Of a stretch of 64,000 nucleotides of DNA, positions 1 through 12,439 are shown piece by piece; the stretch's first letter is position 1; every line of letters starts with the position of its first letter. The stretch comes from Gari tellinella (lineage: Eukaryota; Mollusca; Bivalvia; Cardiida; Psammobiidae): assembly GCA_922989275.2 (NCBI GenBank), contig OV277864.1:55923550-55987549 (forward strand), in the 5' to 3' direction. Made by a program: the position numbers and the translations under genes. The notes beneath the pieces are model-generated. The model saw only the letters and a program-made list of their open reading frames with translations, had not been told where the DNA came from and did not search any database.

Positions 1-136
1 CTCCAAACTGTTTGCCGCTCAGATAAAAATGAATTGTAAGAAATGTCTAGAAATTGACAATTTCCGCACGTTTTAGTGTTTTGCGTTTGCGTACGTTTGC
101 GTTTAAACGGGAAAGAATAACGTTTTCTCTCCTGTA
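1..136 (-). mobile_element. S3 MITE (CAGTGGAGAA ends, H1 core), cut by the window edge
   Basis: Reverse-oriented half: CAAACTGTTTG at the left edge, GTTTAAACGGGAAAGAATAA near the right, ending CTCCTGTA. Matches the complete element at 18657-18912. Confidence 0.7.
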
Positions 137-144
137 TTTCTATT

Positions 145-342
145 GCAAACAGTTTGGAGCCAGATCAGACGCCGGGTAACCCGGCGTCTGATAAGGCTTC
201 AAACTGTTTGTCACTCAGATTCATATTAATAGTCAGCATTGTCGAAATATTGTCCTTTTCTACGTTAAACTGCTATGAGTTTGCGTTCGTTTTTAAAATG
301 CGTTTAAACGGCAAATAATAACGTCTATACTGCACTGTACTA
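145..342. mobile_element. S3 MITE with H1 hairpin, left part lost
   Basis: H1 palindrome 146-210 with stem GATCAGACGCCGGG/CCCGGCGTCTGAT, then GTTTGCGTTC, CGTTTAAACGG and the end ACTGCACTGTA. Confidence 0.7.
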
Positions 343-1264
343 TAGGTATTGTCTGAGTTTATTAATCTGTCAGGAACAGCTATCGCGGACACAGTGCTAC
401 AGTGGAGAAAACGTCATTCTTTCCCGTTCAACGCAAAAACAATGCAATAATATGTATACAATTACAATTTTGTTTTAAATTTCTTACGGTTTGTTTTAAT
501 CTGAGTGTCAATTATTTCGGAGCCTGATCAGGTATTCGGCGTCTGAGCTTTCTCCAAACTGTTTGCAATGGATGCAGCGATGCTAACTAAAAACGAAGCC
601 GTCGGGACCGTCTGATTTCTTCGTTATATCAAAATTTCGTTGTACCAGGTCAATTTTACTATAAGCTAATTGGAGATGGGGCGAATTTCACTCCGTACGT
701 GTAACAGTTTTAGCATGTCGAAAAATAATGCCCGTTCCACTGTACATAACCGACAGAGACTAATATAACATGGCGTTTGACCCATACGTTATTTATTACT
801 GACAGGTCAATAAAATCAGACTCTACAACCTGATTACCAATACCAATCAAGTCACACTTGACAGACAATGTGTCAATTATATTATTAGCTTAAATCTTAA
901 GTCTTATTCATTTTTTGCCCTCAACTAAATAGTATTTATATTTAGGGTTGTTTTCTGTCGTATATTGCAAAATAATAGACAGCGCAAACCCTGATCAGCG
1001 AACTCCTTTAGAAACCCTCTGCTATGGGTCTACACTGTGTGCCAGGACAAGTTTACTCTCTACAGGTACACTGTTTGTAGAGGACGAGAGTAGTCGTCAC
1101 TAGGATTCGGCGTATTAAAGCAATGTAAATGTAAAGCAGAGTGTTTGAACAGGAACTCTCGGTTAAAATACTATCACCCTGCTTTAACTCTACCTGCCTT
1201 AAATACCAAAAAGTACATTTGGATCAGTTGTAGTAGCTGGGGCCTGGGGTGTTACTGTAGAAGA
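343..1264. other. No gene; degraded repeats
   Basis: Besides the S3 piece at 400-572, a decayed S5-like segment at 982-1107 (TCTACACTGTGTGCCAGGAC, AGTAGTCGTCACTAG). No open frame with coding character. Confidence 0.6.
400..572. mobile_element. S3 MITE, degraded
   Basis: Left end CAGTGGAGAAAACGTCATTC after TA at 398-399; decayed H1 relics at 520-570 (GGAGCCTGATCAGG, TCCAAACTGTTTGC). Confidence 0.55.
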
Positions 1265-1430
1265 TATTACATAGCGTAGGTTTTCGAAAGCTAAAATTGC
1301 TAACTTGCGTTTGGAAATACACCTACTGATGTGGGATACATGCACTTTACTTGTTTGAAATCACGACCGCTAGTACCGTAGTCAAGTGTGGTACCACTGG
1401 CACCACGTTCCCCGGTGTTTGTCAGTTATT

Positions 1431-2360
1431 TTTTCAGCGGAGCTGCCTATTATCTATTTAGACCTACATTTTTATTTACACAAACATTTCAACCAATCAT
1501 ATTTGATCAAAAATTTAGAATTAAGAGCACCTGTTGAAACTGAATTGTCTGATTGGATAGTAGCCAGGGCTCCAGATAAGAGAATTATTTCAAAACTTAA
1601 AAACTTTATTTGTGCATTAAACCCTATGGTGTCCTACTCATTTGAAATGTCTCTTCGAGACAATAAAAATGAGTGGTAACACCATAGGGTTTGGTGATGA
1701 AATAAGTGAGAAAATGTTAGATTTGTTCAGTTTACTCCCTCTTATCTGGAGCCCTGATAAACTGTAGCCAGTGCTACTGGTCTAATTGTGAGACACAGTG
1801 CAGTGTTTACTAATACTGAGCTGATGACATCATGCTTCTATTTTAAGAATTTGTTTTTCTATAGATAGACAGTGGTACCTCTAAGGTGTTTTGTTACGGT
1901 TTACTACCAATTTATTTAATTGTTAACTATTTGTACAAATTTACCATACATTGATAGCAATATAATAAATGGCCTCGAGTGAGTTAAACACAATTCTGTT
2001 GTTTCATCATTTATTCACAAGAGTGAGGTGTTATAGAACTGTTGTTCTGTAAGGGAATGCACAGTTTATTTAGTTATAGTTTGTTTCAAGAAACTCCCCA
2101 TGAATGAAGTTTGATATTTAGAACAGAAGTTTAATCTGAGGATCTCCTACCAGTAGCTAGGATATGGGTTATATTATTGTTTTGCATTTCTATACATTTT
2201 TAGTTTTTTAGTCAGAGTTAAAGTTATCATTGAATGCGTATTTTTTGCTTTTCAATCCAAGACATTACAATTCTTTGAAAACCCCCAATTTCATACAATT
2301 TTGCACACCCATCTACAGCATGAATTCCACCACCCATTCCGCTGATTATCTTTTTTAAAT
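1431..2360 (+). mobile_element. Dispersed 0.93-kb repeat inserted in copy A
   Basis: Runs from TTTTCAGCGGAGC to ACCCATTCCGCTGA. A second copy in the same orientation is at 59207-60177. Copy B of the host block continues without it. It carries a smaller MITE at 1565-1756. No transposase recognised. Confidence 0.72.
1565..1756. mobile_element. MITE with CAGGGCTCCAGATAAGAG ends, 192 bp
   Basis: 18-bp terminal inverted repeats (CAGGGCTCCAGATAAGAG) and a central hairpin CCCTATGGTGT...ACACCATAGGG. A second copy of equal size is at 44787-44978; a third, decayed, lies inside 59343-59515. Confidence 0.8.
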
Positions 2361-2839
2361 AAATTTATGTTTATTATGCAATTTTCCATAATCGAAATTC
2401 ACCGTGATCTGAAAATGTTACACAAAAAGACAAAAGACAGAAAAACAACGAAAACGACAAAACATTGAACAGCAGACACTACATGAGAGCCGAGCAGGGT
2501 CCTGTACTGGTGCCAAAGCATTTAAACAGGCATTGCAGAGTTGTCTTTCTTGAATATGTAGTAGGCCTATACATTATACAATTACGCAGCACTCGCTACG
2601 ATAAGTTGCTCTTAAAAATCCTAAGAGTTTCGAATTTTCAATTTTCCAAGCTTGATTTTAGGAATCGTACCTTTAAAACCAAGCCATTGATGTACTTTTG
2701 TGTTCAAAACCATCGTTTCAAAACTTCACTTCATTCATTCATATCTTTATTTCCTCCATTAAGGAGAGCATTTATGTCAAACATATATACAAAAGTGCAC
2801 AATGTTACAATAACGTGACATAGTATAATACATGTATAA

Positions 2840-3115
2840 TAATAACAACAATAATACCCAATTTTCCATACCCCATCAGCCCACTTACCCCCTGAATACG
2901 CCTTTTTGCACCTTTAATCTTTCTTTTATCCATTGAAAAACTAGTCCATTTGATACAGTTATGAAAAGCTATGATAAGAATTATTACCTTTATTCTAGCA
3001 GATGGTACCTTAAAGCAGACTGAAAGAAAAGTAGATGCACCTTGTGGTGCATTCTGCTTTACTTTCAACCCGCTATAAGTGATCATCTATAGGCTATGGG
3101 GTTATAGGCTAAAGT
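2840..3115. mobile_element. H2-core MITE, diverged (T3-like)
   Basis: H2 hairpin 3010-3076 (CTTAAAGCAGACTGAAAG, stem GATGCACC/GGTGCAT); flanks with CCCCTGAATACGCC and GGCTATGGGG resemble the shell at 51092-51350. Confidence 0.65.
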
Positions 3116-3865
3116 ACATCTTGCGTCACAAAACAAGAAATGCATGTTGCAATCTATTTCAGTAGTATCAAATACATTTATAACAACCCCTTTTCCTGAC
3201 TGCATAGCGACTGCTTAATTAATGGTTAAGTATAATAGAATGCATGGTAAATACAACAGTTTCCATTCAGATCATACGCCGATTCGCTCGGTGACTGATC
3301 CGGGTAGAATCTATTTGTATTTTGTAAGTGCGGGCTTCCCAAGAGAATACTTCTTACGAAACGAAAGAAGTATAAATGGGCACAGTTACAACAGGGTCGA
3401 CTATATTTAAGGAACAGTTAACATAAATACCAAGAACAGAAAAAAGGTAAGATCCACTTTCAAGTACTTCTTACGAAACGAAATAAGAAATACGTGTTGG
3501 AACTACTTACAATAGCAATTCAATATTGTAGACGTTACATTATCGACATGCATCCATATGTTAACAAACAGTTTCAATTCTCATCAGAAGCCAAATTGCT
3601 CGGGGTCTGACCAGGGTAGAAAATATTTGTAATTGTAAGTACAGTGGTCTTAACAAAATAAGGGGTAATAATACAGCAAATAGTTTGTTCAGCTTAGATC
3701 GAATTAGAATGCAGATATTTTACCCACATGTAGTGCAGGTATACCAATGATAATTTATTGAGCTGTGAATTTCTTTGCTGTAAGATGTTTTCAGCATTTA
3801 TATTATGAACACCTAGCAAGATATTTACATAACTGAATTTGTCCAAGTTTAGCATAAAGTTAAAA

Positions 3866-4352
3866 AACCTAAAAATAGCTAACTTGCGTTAATTGCGTTT
3901 GGAAATACACCTATTCCTGCTTACTCATACATGTACTTTACTTGTTTGAAATCACGACCTCTAGTACAGTAGTCGAGTGTGGTACCACTGGTCCCACGTT
4001 CCCCGGTGTTTGTCAGTTATTGACATTAAAATGCATTTTTCTATAATCGAAATTCACCGTGATCTGAAAATGTTACACAAAAAGACAAAAGACAGAAAAA
4101 CAACGAATACGACAAAACATTGAACATCAGACACTACATGAGAGCCGAGCAGGGTCCTGTACTGGTGCCAAAGCATTTAAACAGGCATTGCAGAGTTGTC
4201 TTTCTTGAATATGACTGTAGTATACATTATACAATTAAATACGATAAGTTGCTCTTAAAAATCCTAAGATTTTCGAATTTTCAATTTCCAAGGTCGATTT
4301 TAGGAATCGTACCCTTAAAAACAAGCTGGTTAATGTACTTTTGTGTTTAAAA
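3866..4352 (+). repeat. Duplicated block, copy B, uninterrupted
   Basis: Same sequence as copy A without the 0.93-kb insert: GTTTGTCAGTTATT is followed directly by about 20 bp and CATAATCGAAATTCACC-type sequence. Confidence 0.75.
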
Positions 4353-4379
4353 CCATCGTTTCAAAACAATATATCACTC

Positions 4380-5770
4380 CATGTAGCCCTGGGCTATAAG
4401 GACCAGACACGATTGATTTTGAAACAAATTGTAATAAACGGTATATATAAAGACAAGTGGTACAACTGATTTTCAGTTTATTCTCACCCTAGCTAAACAA
4501 AACTTGTCATATCGGGAATAATAATTGATAAAACAACACTTATGTTTGTATTTCTGTCTAGTTTGAATAATACTCTTCCATAAAGAAACAAACACAAAAA
4601 TCAACAACAAAAACCCATAACAAATCATGCAATTTCAACAGTAACTGCGTCTACCCACTGAAATGGCAGACTTTCTGGCTGAAGAACACGGGTGCGTCCT
4701 GTGCCGATACAGCATTGTCTACAACTACTGTACGCTTATAATGGCAATATCGAACATGAGAGTCATATGTACAGTTCCATAGACATACACTTTTAGTACC
4801 GATCAAATCTGCTTTCCTCTCGAATCATTGTAACCAACACAAAATTCACAGGTTTTCGTCGATAGTAACGTTTCTCGTATGGAGGCAGTGAACAGGCACG
4901 TAAAATAGATGGCCGTCTCTCTATATACCCATTATTACAATTGTTTAAAAAACAATCGTGTCGAGTCCATGTGAGTATAACCATTCTATGCTTGAACATT
5001 GCATGGGGACAAAACACATATTTTATTGTATTTTAAAATTTCGGATGCTATTGCTCATTTTCAACACATACAGACAGTGGAGAAAACGTTATTTTCCCCA
5101 ATAAACGCGTTTACGTTAAAATGACTATTTCTATCGCAAACAGTTTGGAGTCAATACAGAATATTTACATTTGTCCCATTCAAATCCAGTGAAAAAATGC
5201 TGTTCATTTCGTATGAACGCTATTTTTCGTGAGGGAGGTCCTTGTGGATAAGTTTCGAAGAGGAGGCGGGGCATATGCATTTTTCATTTGCGAATTAATC
5301 TTTGGAACTTGGACAGCAAACATTTTTGCGGATTTTTCAAAAAAAATTCTTAACCGATCTATGTCTTCCTATTAGCGGAAACCGTGATTCCCGAATAAAT
5401 TCTTCTTTATTAATGAGATAAATTGCAAGAAAATTGATATACCTTATAAACAGCAGCTGTCTGCATCTATGACATTAAAAAACGAAATATTTATCCTTCT
5501 ATCATAATGACTTCACTTCCAAATGACGTAAAATTGGCGTTTTCGCGCTATTAAACTGTCGAATTGTTGATATTAGCATGTAAACAATAGCATTTTTGTT
5601 TTGCTTTAGAATGTACACAGCTTCAGTAATTCGGTCATGGCTGTTCCTTATATGGTACACATTATTCGTGTTATCAACCTCTCATATGGATTAAACGTAC
5701 ATGCGTAGATCTACTAACAAAATTTGATACCGGTATTAGAAATTAAAGCAAATGTATTGTAAATATAAGA
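4380..5770. other. No gene recognised
   Basis: AT-rich, low coding potential. Contains an S3 fragment at 5077-5151 (CAGTGGAGAAAACGTTATT and a half H1 arm). The 74-codon frame at 4793-5017 has no recognisable motif. Confidence 0.6.
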
Positions 5771-5783
5771 AATGTACAGATTT

Positions 5784-5902
5784 TTTCGGCGTTCAAGCGA
5801 AATAAACGACAGAAAACTATTTGCAAATTTACTAGCGATTCATGGTATTTGCCGATAATTTTCTGTCGTTTATTTCGCTTGAACGCCGAAAAAAATCAGT
5901 TC
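5784..5902. repeat. Long palindrome
   Basis: Arms of about 40 bp built on TTTTTTCGGCGTTCAAGCGA and its complement, around a roughly 30-bp loop with GATTCATGGTATTTGCC. Unrelated to H1 or H2. Confidence 0.85.
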
Positions 5903-5918
5903 ATTTCTTTAATCCGGG

Positions 5919-6032
5919 TAACGGCTCTAAACTGTTTGCAACTCGGATTCATATAGAGCCCTAGTCAATATTGTCAAAATGTTGTAATTTTCTTAGTGCA
6001 ATGTGTTTGCGTTTCGTCTGGGTTTAAACAAA
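5919..6032. mobile_element. S3 MITE right half
   Basis: CTAAACTGTTTGCAACTCGG then GTGTTTGCGTTTCGTC and GGGTTTAAAC; the outer end is lost. Confidence 0.55.
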
Positions 6033-6257
6033 TGCCTTTTCCAAGTTGCATGCTAGAACAACGCGTATTGGTTTCATAAAATCTAGGTTTATTACTGAAG
6101 TCTATGTATCACACATGTCTTTTATTCTCCAGTCGAAGAAAGGGGTCGTCACTAGTTATTGTTGTTGTTGTTGTTTCCGTTAAGGTTTTTCGTCTCGCCA
6201 ATCATTTTCAGATGAGTCCAAGTTTGACACTAGGTAACATCATGCTTATTTGGATCT

Positions 6258-6482
6258 GGGACCCGTTTCATATTTCATACGTAAATCAGATTATAAAAGT
6301 CTCAATTGTTATTTATTTCTCCATCTAATCTTGTCTTGTGACATCTCTTTGGAATCGTCTTTTTAAGACGATTCCAAAGAGATGTCACAAGACTGGATTA
6401 GATAGAGAACTCAGAAATCGAATGTATTTTAAAGTTATGACATACGAGCGTTTTGTCTAACGAAGTTTTATGAAACGGGCCC
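6258..6482. mobile_element. F3 MITE
   Basis: Ends GGGACCCGTTTCATA and GTTTTATGAAACGGGCCC; central hairpin GTGACATCTCTTTGGAATCG with its full complement across a TTTTTAA loop. Confidence 0.85.
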
Positions 6483-6839
6483 TTGTACTCTAAGCCCATT
6501 TGTACCCAGCGACCCATACAAGAGGCCGAGGCAAACTATTTGCTAAGTTCCAATATCAAACAAAACGAAAAAAAAATTTCGACACCCTTACACATTAAAT
6601 GTGTACAAATTTTGTACTCATTGCAGGAACTTTATTTGTAAATGACGAATATACTCGTCGCTAGGGTTCCAAGGGATATCCTAATGGGCGCCCCTGACGA
6701 TGAAAGAACACATTTATGTATCAGAGTACAGAACAAGAATACATTCATTTTATTTTCTTTGCACGCTGAGTATGGTTTTCGTCTGAAAAATTGTCTTTTT
6801 CTATTGTTAAAAATTATTATTTCAAAATTTCTTTTCAAA

Positions 6840-6915
6840 ACAAGATCAGAGTGTCAAACAGTTTAGATCTTGTTCCGCGGCGTCTCATCAAGATCCAAAC
6901 TGTTGCCCAGATAAT
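6840..6915. repeat. H1 hairpin, decayed
   Basis: GTCAAACAGTTTAGATCTTG ... CGGCGTCTCATCAAGATCCA. Outer shell not recognised, though 6640-6680 carries an S5-like TATACTCGTCGCTAGGGT. Confidence 0.65.
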
Positions 6916-7424
6916 TACGATTCCGCAGATAGCGTGAGATAAACAAACAGCATTCTGAGATATAATTTGAGATAGAGATCATGAGTCAGAAGTTTAGCCT
7001 TTTTATCTCCATTTTACCATGTATAAGTATATACTGTAGTTTCTCTTTATACTAACGAAGCCATCAACAACCCGTATAGAACCTAATGAGACATCGCATT
7101 ACGCGGTGGCTAAACAGGGTCTGCACTGTTTGCAATTTGATATGAAATGTTCTGCTGAATGGACTAACACTGTAGTGTCGTTAGATCACACTTGTTTATC
7201 TGTAATGAAATCACCCTGGAAAGACACAGGGAGAGTTCACTGAAATATCCAGACAAAACGGGGTATGAAAGATATACCCGTTATCTGTGTCTACCTATCA
7301 TGGTCAGTCTGGTGCCCTTGGGCGACGTAACGCATGTGCTACAACACGAACGTAATACGCTACTTGCATCTAACTGTTTAATCATACACTAACTCTAAAA
7401 CATATTTAACTATTTTCCCTATAT

Positions 7425-7773
7425 GTACAGCGCTTCCTCTCTGCAACGGTACCCAGTGGGAGACAAAACATGTTAGCGTTGTCTGGAGGGAGTTGTTATA
7501 GGGAGGGAAATTGACTACATTTGCAAACAGCTTGAATCCATGACGCGGCGTCTGATCTGGATTCAATCTGTTTGTCGCTCGTCATTAAGTTTTTTTCTGT
7601 CCAATTGTCTATTATGTAACTTTGAGAAAACCAGCAGGCGACCCTTTTAAGTATACGATACTGCAGTCTTGAATAGATTGGGCATAATTGTCGTGTTTAG
7701 AGAACTGCGACAAGGTTCGATGTAAGGAAGGAGTCGTTATTTGGAGGGCCGTAGTAGGTTAGGGAGCACTGTA
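7425..7773 (-). mobile_element. S2 MITE (ACAGTG / CCCTCTCTACAACG ends) with H1 core
   Basis: TACAGCGCTTCCTCTCTGC at the left, AGGGAGCACTGTA at the right; H1 core with CAAACAGCTTGAATCC and a partly deleted left stem. Confidence 0.78.
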
Positions 7774-7804
7774 CATATACCTTTGGTTTATCAACACATG
7801 AATC

Positions 7805-8027
7805 CACACCTGAAAATTCGCATGAAAAATCCCAATTTCCATTAAGTCTAGTCCATTCTGACTATGTAGGGTCGATTTTAAGAACATATTTCAAAATTAC
7901 AAAAAGGACAGACCCTAATCAGAGAGCTCCGTCTGATCCGGGTATACACTGCTTGAATAGAACAAGCGTGCTCGTCACGGGTATTTTATTTTGCAAATGA
8001 CGAATAAAGTCGTCGCTAGAGTTCATT
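7805..8027 (-). mobile_element. S5 MITE, reverse orientation
   Basis: Core ACCCTAATCAGAGAGCTCC / CTGATCCGGGTATACACTG, then CAAATGACGAATAAAGTCG and TCGCTAGAGTT at the outer end. Confidence 0.65.
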
Positions 8028-8095
8028 GTTTTAGTGTTACAACACGTCCTTAAGCGTAACCAGGACCACTTACAATAGAAGATTTTATAATATAG

Positions 8096-8643
8096 TAAGA
8101 CCTCTCTTCACGACCACTAAATTGTTATTATTATTAAGTCCAAAAACTGGTAAAGTTGTGATCAATATTTTTCTCTGTTTTAGATACACTAATAATTACT
8201 ATTTATGTATAGGTGTATCTTTCAAAGACAAATGGAAATCTGAGTGAAAAGGAAGTTGAAGAAACAATGCGGTTTACTTAACATGTGTACATAAGAAAAC
8301 TGCGTTTTTAATATAGCATTTTGGATCACAAAGACTGAGACACTATCTATCAACCTACTATAGGATCCAAGTGTCAGTTTTGCTGAACTGCGAATGGCAT
8401 ACATTAGCAGCATGATGTAAAGGATGATGAGGGTTAAATAAAATAAATAAAACTACCCACAGTAAAACATCTCTAGTCAACCACTAAAACGAAAGCCAAC
8501 TGCTGCATTTAAAGACAGGTGATAGCTAAAATCAAGGTGACAATAAAACAGAAAGCTCCTAAAGGAGCTTTCTGTTTTACTGTCGCATTGCTTTAAGCAA
8601 ATAATTGTCGTGAACACCTAATAATAATAACAATTTAGTTAAG
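8096..8643. mobile_element. T4-like element with H2-type hairpin (GAAAGCTCC stem)
   Basis: Left end AGACCTCTCTTCACGACC; hairpin 8529-8603 reads AAACAGAAAGCTCC/GGAGCTTTCTGTTT, close to the intact T4 element at 60942-61146. The right outer end is missing. Confidence 0.6.
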
Positions 8644-8845
8644 ATTTTGATTAAAAAATGGAGCTGCACTAATTCAAAATTAAATATTTGCGCTAGGGCG
8701 CTGATATTTGGAATGTAGGTTTCCTGTTATTTGAATATTGATGTCATGCAGTTAAAACAGAACATAAATAAATTCTAATCAAATTTTAATCAGTTTTGGA
8801 CCTAGTTCTGTTTGTTGTTGCTAATAACTCATGGTTAAAGGTATA

Positions 8846-9453
8846 GGGCCCGTCTAACGAAACGTCGTACGACAAATGTTGTCGTTAGTTAGATTCTAGA
8901 AGTTTCAATTATAACTTTTTCTCCATCTAGTTCGGTCTTGTGACATCTCTTTGGAATTGTCTTACAAAGACGATTCCAACGAGATGTAAAAAGAAAGTAC
9001 AGTGAAACCCCTCTAAACCGGACATGTATGGGGACTACAAAAATGTCCGGTTTAGAGGGGTTTCCGGTTTAGAGGGGTTTTAAACTTTTTAACAATTGTT
9101 TCTAGTATGGAAGATAGCTGACCACTTAAAGCAGGTTTAAAGTAAAGCAGAATGCGCCCTCAGGCGCATTCTGCTTTACTTTCAACCTGCTTTTAGCTAT
9201 CATCTGCAAGAAAGAATAAACTTATTTTTCAGTGTAGGAATAAATCAAAGAAGTAATTATGGTATAATGGGTAAAAATAAAGAAGGGTTGGAAACGGGAC
9301 CAAAGCTTTTGTCCGGTTTAGAGAGAATTCCGGTTTAAAGGTTCCTGTTTAGAGGGGTTTCACTGTATTAGATGGAAAAATCGGAAATTAGATGCATTTT
9401 TAAGTTGTGATTTACGACAATCTATGTCGCACGGCGTTTCGTAAGACGGACCC
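8846..9453. mobile_element. F3 MITE split by a T1 MITE
   Basis: The left part to 8997 begins GGGCCCGTCTAACGAAACG; the right part from 9368 ends CGTTTCGTAAGACGGACCC. The 366-bp T1 element at 9000-9365 sits between, in a TA duplication (8998-8999, 9366-9367). Confidence 0.88.
9000..9365. mobile_element. T1 MITE (CAGTGAAACCCCTC ends) with H2 core, nested
   Basis: Ends CAGTGAAACCCCTCTAAACC and GGTTTCACTG beside TA on both sides. The H2 hairpin at 9132-9202 is almost perfect (AATGCGCC/GGCGCATT). Confidence 0.9.
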
Positions 9454-9888
9454 ATGGTGCACAAGTGTTGAGATACAATAATACATGAACTATTTGCACT
9501 AGGGCGCTGATATTTGGAATGGACTCCAGTGAATTAAACTTTTATATCGTGTAGTTAAAACAGAAAAAACATTGATTCAAAGTTTTAACCAACTATAACT
9601 ATTTTGGAACTAGCTTGTTTTGGTTTCAATTTCAAGGTTAAGGATTGCAGGTGTTCTGGTGCACTAATACTACATGAAATATGTGCAACACCAAGCTGAT
9701 ATTAAATAGGTTTCCTATTGATTGAAAACTGATGTAGTACAATTACAAGATAAAACATAACAATATCTTGGGGGTTTGGTGTTTTTTTTTCTCTCCATAT
9801 TTTGACTTGTATTGTTTCACTTATATTATTTAAAATACTTGTAGTGTTTTTTTTGTTTTTTGTCATTCTTGACCTGCTCCTAACTATA

Positions 9889-10101
9889 TTAACCCTTTGA
9901 CTGCTGGTCGCGACTTTACTTATGTTTGCAAACAGTTTGGATCCAGATTAGACGCCGCGTAACGCGGCGTCTGATCTGGATCCAAACTGTTTGACACTCG
10001 TCAATAGGTTTCTTTACTAAGAATATGTAAAAATCTAGATTTAACAAATTTTGCAGACGACAATATTGAAGCAGACGATTTTACCACAGGATAAGGGTTA
10101 A
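9889..10101. mobile_element. S1 MITE (TTAACCC ends, H1 core)
   Basis: TTAACCCTTTGACTGCTGG at the left, AGGATAAGGGTTA at the right; perfect H1 stem GATTAGACGCCGCG/CGCGGCGTCTGATC. The TTAA target and CCCTTTGAC ends resemble piggyBac-type MITEs. Confidence 0.82.
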
Positions 10102-10578
10102 GGCAGAACAAACTGTTTTAGACGATACCTGATGTAAAAACAAGGTGTTTATTGGTACTTTTTATCGATAGGCACTTATCTAAAAAGGTTTGCAATGGGC
10201 GAGCTATTTCTTTTCTCCAACGGCTCTTGTTATGATATTTATTATTTGTAATTCATCGTTGTTGCGTTTTTTAACCTGTCAAAATTTAAATAACTAAATG
10301 CGCTTGTTTATCATAGATATATTTACATAGCTTTGGTTGATTTCGATTATTTCCGCTATGTTTTACGGGTAAGTCAGGGTTAAAACATGAAGTTCATATT
10401 TAGAATAAAAGTTTGAAACCTATATGTCATCGTGGTCAGGTCAAAAAACAAAACAATACCTTTATGTACTTACATTTGCTTCCCACGTAAAACAAATAAC
10501 CCCATCTACCCCACAATGCCCTTGAACTTATAGAACTAACCGAGCACTGGCGAGTGACACTCAAAATCCAATGTTTAT

Positions 10579-10796
10579 TTACCCATTCACTGCCCTACCC
10601 CGAGTACAACATTTGTTTGCAAACAGTTTTGTTCCTGTTCCGACGCCGCGTAAAGCGGCGTCTGGTCAGGAGCCAAACTGTTTTACACCCATTTTAATAT
10701 TTCTTCAGTCAAAATATCTAAAATTCAAAATTGAGAAAATAAAAGCAGACGATAATTGTTTTAAAATTAGTGACGCCATGGCAGAGAAGGGGTTAA
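10579..10796. mobile_element. S1 MITE with H1 core
   Basis: TTACCCATTCACTGCCCTAC to GGCAGAGAAGGGGTTAA; the stem carries GACGCCGCGTAAAGCGGCGTC. Confidence 0.8.
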
Positions 10797-10929
10797 AATA
10801 TTAACTCTTTTGCTCCCTTTATGACTTGATAACCCGTCTAGCATTGTCACTACCCTGATATCGCCTGCTTCAAGTTTTCGCCTTATTTTATCTAGAAAAT
10901 TTTGATTTTTATATGTTTTAACTTAAAAA

Positions 10930-11075
10930 TAAGTAGATCAAAACGCAGCGTCTGATCAGGGTCAAAACTGTTTGCATTTTCAGTGCAGAAGAATTAAAAC
11001 AATTAACTGGTCGTAATAGAGAGGTTTTACTATGAAATTTTTAGTAGTCGTAAAAGAGAGGTTTTACTGATAAAT
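10930..11075. repeat. Half H1 hairpin and T4-type end fragments
   Basis: GCAGCGTCTGATCAGGGTC with only one arm, followed by two GGTCGTAATAGAGAGGTTTTACT-type segments from T4 elements. Confidence 0.55.
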
Positions 11076-11607
11076 CACAGACAATTATATATATATCACA
11101 AGATCTCAGACAAGACGTATATGAACTGGACGGTATTATTTCACAAGAAGGGCTAGTAGCTGTAATTTAATTGGCTGTTTACTTTAAAAGTTAAATGATA
11201 TACATCTAAATATCCCCCGAACACGTCGCCAATGGGCACTCCCTTGGTATTGTCCGTCTTTGCTTAATGATAAAATCAAAATTTCTTAATTTCGTGTGAA
11301 GGGCAATATTATATAAATGAAAAATTCCCTAAATTAAACTTTAAAATGCTAAACTTTAAACACACACGATGCGCGCGATTTTAATGGAATGATATAAATA
11401 TGGTTATAGGTGTTCGATACATGTAACTTGAAGAATGCTCTTATTAATTTGAATTTAAGAAATCTGTTCTCCCCCGTCAATTTCATTTCAAATACATTAA
11501 TGTATACCGGTAATTAACAATTATTACTGCGAAGAACATATCTTAAGGACTTATTTTTATCTTTATGAGGCAATGCTAAATTTCACATATGGGTTATTCG
11601 CCAATAT

Positions 11608-11819
11608 AAACCCCTTCACTGCCTTACCCGGAGACAGTATTTTTGCAAATAGTTTTGATCCTGATCAGACACCGCGTCACGCGGCGTCTGATCAGGATCA
11701 AAACTGTTTGACACTCATTTCCATATTTTCTTAAGTCAAAATTCCTTGAAATTAATTTCAGGAATAAAAGCATACGACAATTAAAATTGATGACGTCTTG
11801 ACAGTCATGAAGGGGGTCA
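11608..11819. mobile_element. S1 MITE with H1 core
   Basis: AAACCCCTTCACTGCCTTAC to ATGAAGGGGGTC; H1 stem arms TTTTGATCCTGATCAGACAC and its complement, with a CGCGTCACGCG loop region. Confidence 0.8.
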
Positions 11820-12439
11820 TATTTAGGTATGGAAACTGCGGGTATCATGTTTTGCTCAAAGCTATTGTTATCAGAACATGTGACCTTTAACTTACGATAC
11901 TTTCTTGACCAACTCATGGCACTGTGTACTTCGGGCTTTTCTTTATAGATTCTTCAAGGCAAATGCAAAACATTCTAGAAAACTTGGCGCCGCACGAGGG
12001 GTGTTCAAATATGAATGCAACTTGATCAATGGCTTTGATATGCATGTGTGATATATCATTGGAAAGAACACTGCTTCACCTACACGATGGTGTTATTCAC
12101 GATAAGATTAAATAGCTCGATAAATCAAAATAAACTGATTGCTTTAATTATTTTAAAATATAGAACTCTATATTAAGGGTACAGAGAATATATATCTTAT
12201 GGCGTATATTTATGATTGTATAAAATTGAACTATTTTCTTCCGTGGATGAATAATCAAAGGCACAAAAATGCGAATGTGTTTGACCATTGTCGTAATCTA
12301 CAAGTGACAGACATAATACAGAAACGCCCCTTTTTTGGTCTAGTTTTATGCACAAAGAAGTTATCTGTATTCAGAGATACATGTAGATATCTTCTGAATT
12401 GAAAGGTCGCTTAATTAACCCATTGCCGAATAGCCTACT

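Larger units (their letters stand above)
1285..2720 (+). repeat. Duplicated block, copy A, interrupted by an insertion at 1431-2360
   Basis: Shares TTGAAATCACGACC, CACGTTCCCCGGTGTTTGTC and then CGTGATCTGAAAATGTTAC, CATGAGAGCCGAGCAGGG with copy B (3866-4352). Its small open frame (2465-2818) recurs in copy B with frame differences, so it is not supported as a gene. Confidence 0.75.

Noticed and set aside
2465..2818. 117-codon frame and its shorter copy at 4120-4350
   Set aside because: Repeated non-coding block; the two copies differ by indels that break the frame.
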